Positions 61,180 through 64,000 of a DNA stretch of 64,000 bases are shown one piece after another (position 1 is the first letter of the stretch; the number at the start of each line of letters is the position of its first letter). This stretch comes from Bog-793 sp035625025. GTDB taxonomy: Bacteria > Actinomycetota > Acidimicrobiia > Acidimicrobiales > Bog-793. The stretch lies in NCBI GenBank assembly GCA_035625025.1, contig DASPQJ010000030.1, positions 1 to 64,000 of the forward strand, written 5' to 3'. The notes under the pieces were generated by a model. The model saw only the letters and a list, made by a program, of their open reading frames with translations. It did no database searches and was not told where the DNA came from. The translations under genes were made by a program, and so were the position numbers.

Positions 61180-62010
61180 TCACGGTTTGCGGGCCCGGAT
61201 GAAGGCACTCATCGCGGCACCGTCGAGCTCGGCGATCGTCGCCGCGACATCGAATCCGTCGGGGAGCGATTCTGCAGCAGACATCTCCTCGGCCAGGCTG
61301 CTCAGACGGCTGCGGTCGTAGACGTCGGTCGGCTCAATGTCGATCTCGCGAAAGCCGGCGACCTCGAGCTCCCCGCGGTAGTCGGCCTGGGACAATGCGC
61401 CGGCGATGCAACCGGTCCAGAGCCCGACCACCCGCTGCAATGGCGGGGCGAGCGTCCGGCGCAGGACGACGTCCGAAATAGCCAGGCGGCCGCCCGGGCG
61501 GAGGACGCGGAACGCCTCGCGGAACACGGCGGGCTTGTCAGCGGACAGGTTGACGACGCAGTTGGAGATGATCACGTCGACCGACTCGTCAAGTAGGGGA
61601 ACGGCCTCGATCGTGCCCTCTAGGAACTCGGCGTTTTCGACGCCCGCCTCGGTTTGGTTCCGCCGCGCCAGGGTCAGCATCTCCGGCGTCATATCGAGGC
61701 CGTAGGCCTTGCCGGTCGGGGCGACTCGGCGCGCGGACAAGAGCACGTCTATCCCGCCGCCGGATCCGAGATCGAGGACGACCTCGCCGGGATGGAGATC
61801 CGCGAGCAAGGTCGGGTTGCCGCAACCGAGTGACGCGGCGAGGGTCCCTTCGGGCAGCAACTTCGCGTCCTCGTCGCTATAGAGAGTGGGGCCAAAGACA
61901 CTTTCCGGCGCGCTCGTCCGTCCGCAACACGATGTCTCCGTCTCCTGAGCCGCGTTGGCGTAACGCACGCGCACCGCGTCCCTGATCTTGTCCGCTTCCG
62001 GGTTTGTCAT
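61180..62010 (-). CDS. arsM: Arsenite S-adenosylmethionine methyltransferase
   Basis: Enzyme of 276 residues methylating As(III) to mono- and dimethyl species. Motif I is VLDLGSGGGIDVLL. The arsenite cysteines are Cys63 (LGCGNP), Cys151 (SNCVVNLS) and Cys201 (TGCIAGAL), matching the three conserved cysteines of the family, plus the pair Cys28-Cys29. The start at 62010 follows AGGGA; an upstream start at 62070 is less likely. Last gene of the minus-strand arsenic operon. Confidence 0.95.
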   Translation of the reverse strand: MTNPEADKIRDAVRVRYANAAQETETSCCGRTSAPESVFGPTLYSDEDAKLLPEGTLAASLGCGNPTLLADLHPGEVVLDLGSGGGIDVLLSARRVAPTGKAYGLDMTPEMLTLARRNQTEAGVENAEFLEGTIEAVPLLDESVDVIISNCVVNLSADKPAVFREAFRVLRPGGRLAISDVVLRRTLAPPLQRVVGLWTGCIAGALSQADYRGELEVAGFREIDIEPTDVYDRSRLSSLAEEMSAAESLPDGFDVAATIAELDGAAMSAFIRARKP

Positions 62011-62073
62011 TTCAGCTTCCCTGGGTCCGCGAACCGGCCCGGTCGTGTGGCCAACGGCCGCGAGCCCCACGCC

Positions 62074-62478
62074 TCAAGGCAGGAGTTCTGCGACGAGGGC
62101 TCGCACGCGGGCGTCGATCTCGTCGCGGATCGGGCGGACCTCGTTGAGTTGGCGCCCCGCGGGGTCGTCGAGCTCCCAATCCAGATAGCGCTTGCCTGGA
62201 AAGACGGGGCAGGTGTCCCCGCAACCCATCGTGATGACGACGTCGGCGTCTTCGGCAAGCTCGTTCGTCAGCAGTTTCGGTCTTTTGGAGGCGATGTCGA
62301 TACCGATCTCGCGCATCGCCTCGACGACAGCCGGATTCAACCGGTCCGCCGGTTCGGAACCAGCCGAGCGAATCGTCATCCGGCCTCGGGCGTGTCGGGC
62401 GAGCAGCGCGGCGGCCATCTGCGATCGGCCGGCGTTGTGGACGCAGACGAACAGGACTTCCGGCTTCTCCTGGCTCAC
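62074..62478 (-). CDS. arsC: Arsenate reductase (thioredoxin-coupled, LMW-phosphatase fold)
   Basis: Reductase of 134 residues converting arsenate to arsenite. The P-loop is Cys12-x5-Arg18 (CVHNAGRS) with the relay pair Cys86 and Cys90 (MGCGDTCPVFPG), as in the Bacillus/Staphylococcus type. The GTG start overlaps the aquaporin stop (GTGA), so it is coupled. ArsM follows after 63 bases. Confidence 0.95.
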   Translation of the reverse strand: MSQEKPEVLFVCVHNAGRSQMAAALLARHARGRMTIRSAGSEPADRLNPAVVEAMREIGIDIASKRPKLLTNELAEDADVVITMGCGDTCPVFPGKRYLDWELDDPAGRQLNEVRPIRDEIDARVRALVAELLP

Positions 62479-63263
62479 GCGGCCTCCTCTTGGGCGACGA
62501 CGACATGGCGAGCGCTGCGGCGGATCTGCGGGTAGAGCACGGCGACGCAGCTCGCCCCGAAGGCGCCACCGATCAGTTCGAAACCCATGAACGGGACGAC
62601 CGAGCCCGGCGCGATGCCGGCGAAGCTGTTCGAGCACATCCGGCCGAGGGCGACCGCGGGGTTGGCGAAGCTCGTCGAGGACGTGAACCAGTACGCGGCG
62701 GCGATGTAGGCGCCGACGGCGAAAGGTGCGAGGTGAGAACGGCCGGAGCCAGCAAGGCCGAACACGATGAGGACGAGGCCGAACGTCGCGATCACCTCCG
62801 CGAGGAGATGTGGCCCGCTCGCGCGATGACGGGTCGACAGGGAAATGACGGCGTCTCCGAACATCGTGTTGGCTGCGATTGCTCCGGTGACGCCGCCGGC
62901 GAACTGCGCCACGACGTAGGTGAGGGCGTCCTTGGTGGACGTGGTGCCGAAGAAGCGATCGACGAGGGTGATCACCGGATTGAGATGAGCTCCGGACACC
63001 GGACCGACCGCGAAGATGATCGCGGCGAGCGCGCCGGCCGTCGCCAGGGTGTTCTCGAGGAGTTCGATCCCGACGTCGTCTGGCGATAGACGTGCGGCGG
63101 CGATGCCCGAGCCGATGATTGCGGCGACGAGAAAGGCTGTTCCGACGAACTCCGCGAGAGCCTTGCGGCTCCGGATGCCCTGTCCAGCCGGAGGCGCTCC
63201 TCCGGCGCGCCCCGTCCCGCCGACTCGATTCGGCCAGCCCGACTCGGGCTGCCGTCGCCCCAT
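62475..63263 (-). CDS. Aquaporin-family channel, probably an arsenite channel
   Basis: MIP channel of 262 residues with six membrane segments. The first half-helix motif is HLNPVIT (NPV in place of NPA) and the second is FANPAVA. A basic N-terminal tail precedes TM1. It is directly upstream of arsC on one transcript and no arsB or acr3 is present, so it probably lets arsenite out, as shown for AqpS in rhizobia (prior knowledge). GGAGG lies five bases before ATG 63263. Confidence 0.88.
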   Translation of the reverse strand: MGRRQPESGWPNRVGGTGRAGGAPPAGQGIRSRKALAEFVGTAFLVAAIIGSGIAAARLSPDDVGIELLENTLATAGALAAIIFAVGPVSGAHLNPVITLVDRFFGTTSTKDALTYVVAQFAGGVTGAIAANTMFGDAVISLSTRHRASGPHLLAEVIATFGLVLIVFGLAGSGRSHLAPFAVGAYIAAAYWFTSSTSFANPAVALGRMCSNSFAGIAPGSVVPFMGFELIGGAFGASCVAVLYPQIRRSARHVVVAQEEAA

Positions 63264-63278
63264 CTTGTCCTCCGCCAG

Positions 63279-63294
63279 ATTGACAAATGTCAAT
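63279..63294. promoter_or_regulatory. Probable ArsR operator
   Basis: ATTGACA-AA-TGTCAAT is a perfect palindrome with a two-base centre, in the 80-base gap between the divergent aquaporin and arsR starts. A further half-site TGTCAAT lies at 63323-63329. TTGACA/TGTCAA palindromes are typical of ArsR/SmtB operators. Confidence 0.75.
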
Positions 63295-63343
63295 ATGAGA
63301 GTATGACGGTCGAATCGATGTCTGTCAATGCCAAAATGGTCTC

Positions 63344-63715
63344 ATGACCCAGGTCGCAGCCAAAAAGTCGCCTTCGGCCCGTCGTGAGCTCTGTTGCGCG
63401 CCGCTTTCGGCAGGTCCGTTGAGCGAGACCGAATCCGCCCAGCTTGCGGCGGTGATCGGCGCGATCGCGGACCCGGTGCGGTTGCGCCTCCTCTCGATCA
63501 TCGCGACCTCAGGAGAGGTGTGCAGTTGCAACCTCGAAGAACCGTTGGGGAAGAGCCAGCCGACGATCTCGCATCACACACGCGTGCTCGCCGAAGCAGG
63601 GCTGATTGAGGGACGAAAGCGCGGCAAGTGGACGTGGTGGAGGATCATTCCCGAGCAGCTCGCGATGGTGTGCCACTTCCTCGGTGGTTCTCAGCCAGAG
63701 CGCGTCCCCGGTTAG
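63344..63715 (+). CDS. arsR: ArsR/SmtB-family arsenic repressor
   Basis: Winged-helix repressor of 123 residues. The recognition region is KSQPTISHHTRVLAEAGLI. Metal-binding cysteines are Cys60 and Cys62 in EVCSCNL (alpha-3 site of the ELCVCDL type), with Cys17/Cys18 near the N-terminus and Cys110 near the C-terminus possibly adding ligands. It should repress itself and the divergent aquaporin-arsC-arsM operon until arsenite binds. Confidence 0.95.
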   Translation: MTQVAAKKSPSARRELCCAPLSAGPLSETESAQLAAVIGAIADPVRLRLLSIIATSGEVCSCNLEEPLGKSQPTISHHTRVLAEAGLIEGRKRGKWTWWRIIPEQLAMVCHFLGGSQPERVPG

Positions 63716-64000
63716 TCGCGACCTCGTAGCAGCGAGATTCGGAACGGGTGGAGTTCACCCCGGGCGAAGCCGTCCCTGATGGCGGGATCTTCCTCCATGA
63801 TTCTGCGGGCCGAGATCTCATCGGGTGCTTCGAAGATCGCGACGCCGGTGTTGACCCGGCCCAAGGTGGGACCGACCAGGATGAGGGTTCCGTCGGCGAG
63901 GAGGCTCTGGAAGCGTCGGAAATGAGCCTCCCAGACCGTCTTTTCCTCGGCGGTCATCGTCTCGGCGAAGTCGTCGCGAGGAGGATGGATGAAGTAGATC
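63712..64000 (-). CDS. YciI-like protein (5' end outside the window)
   Basis: The visible 95 residues begin IYFIHPPRDDF before the internal ATG and continue WEAHFRRFQSLLADGTLILVGP and FEAPDEISARRIMEEDPAIRDG, then HPFRISLL. This is a YciI/DGPF-type ferredoxin-like domain, usually a small dimeric protein of about 95-100 residues. The start lies beyond base 64000. Overlaps the arsR stop by four bases; no link to arsenic is implied. Confidence 0.85.
   Translation of the reverse strand, partial: IYFIHPPRDDFAETMTAEEKTVWEAHFRRFQSLLADGTLILVGPTLGRVNTGVAIFEAPDEISARRIMEEDPAIRDGFARGELHPFRISLLRGRD

Overview
The window is GC-rich DNA from an actinobacterium, most likely of the class Acidimicrobiia. This is inferred from gene content and not from any marker tree. 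Supporting points are a Bpa/PafE proteasome activator ending in GPYL, the conserved trio of phosphatase, DUF3090 and SCO1664-like genes, a menaquinone pathway, an AroK-AroB fusion, many GTG starts, GTGA/ATGA/TGATG gene overlaps, and starts with little or no Shine-Dalgarno sequence. A very large secreted sedolisin (a serine-carboxyl protease family active at low pH) would fit an acidic habitat.

Region 1 (1-16.2 kb) is the accessory part. It starts with the tail of an IS481-type transposase and a hairpin lying against the 3' end of a tRNA-Ser gene. Then come the sedolisin with IPT/TIG and fibronectin modules, a dienelactone hydrolase, a UspA protein, a secreted esterase, an ABC exporter pair, Dps, a membrane-anchored YceI protein, an aldo/keto reductase, a secreted protein of eight 54-residue repeats whose C-terminal domain is frameshifted twice, tRNA-Arg and MscL with a zinc-knuckle tail.

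Region 2 (16.3-30.5 kb) holds metabolic and housekeeping genes: a secreted phosphoesterase, a methyltransferase, an aldehyde dehydrogenase, a PatB/MalY aminotransferase, a DEAD-box helicase, a peroxiredoxin, an FrhB-like iron-sulfur protein, a radical SAM/SPASM protein, the phosphatase/DUF3090/SCO1664 operon, MsrB and Bpa.

Region 3 (30.6-49.9 kb) has dnaE, a set of menaquinone genes (menE, menB, menA, menH, menD) on alternating strands with almost no space between divergent starts, a DUF169 protein, tyrS with an unusual HIGH motif, a DUF885 peptidase-like protein, a flavin reductase, RNase D, and a GNAT acetyltransferase gene broken by five frame changes that all go the same way.

Region 4 (50-61.1 kb) contains small conserved proteins, a radical SAM protein of the CUAEP/CCAEP-tail type coupled to an ATP-grasp enzyme, a NifU-like protein, and a tight operon aroC - aroKB - aroQ - pepP/Q - efp - nusB - purM-like.

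Region 5 (61.2-64 kb) is an arsenic island: arsR divergent from aquaporin-arsC-arsM, with a palindromic operator between them. Arsenate would be reduced by ArsC, arsenite would leave through the aquaporin or be methylated by ArsM, and ArsR would sense it. The window ends in a partial YciI-like gene.

The candidates most worth following are the CCAEP-tail radical SAM plus ATP-grasp pair, the radical SAM/SPASM gene with its small cysteine-containing downstream ORF, and the two frameshifted genes, which may reflect real decay or consensus errors.
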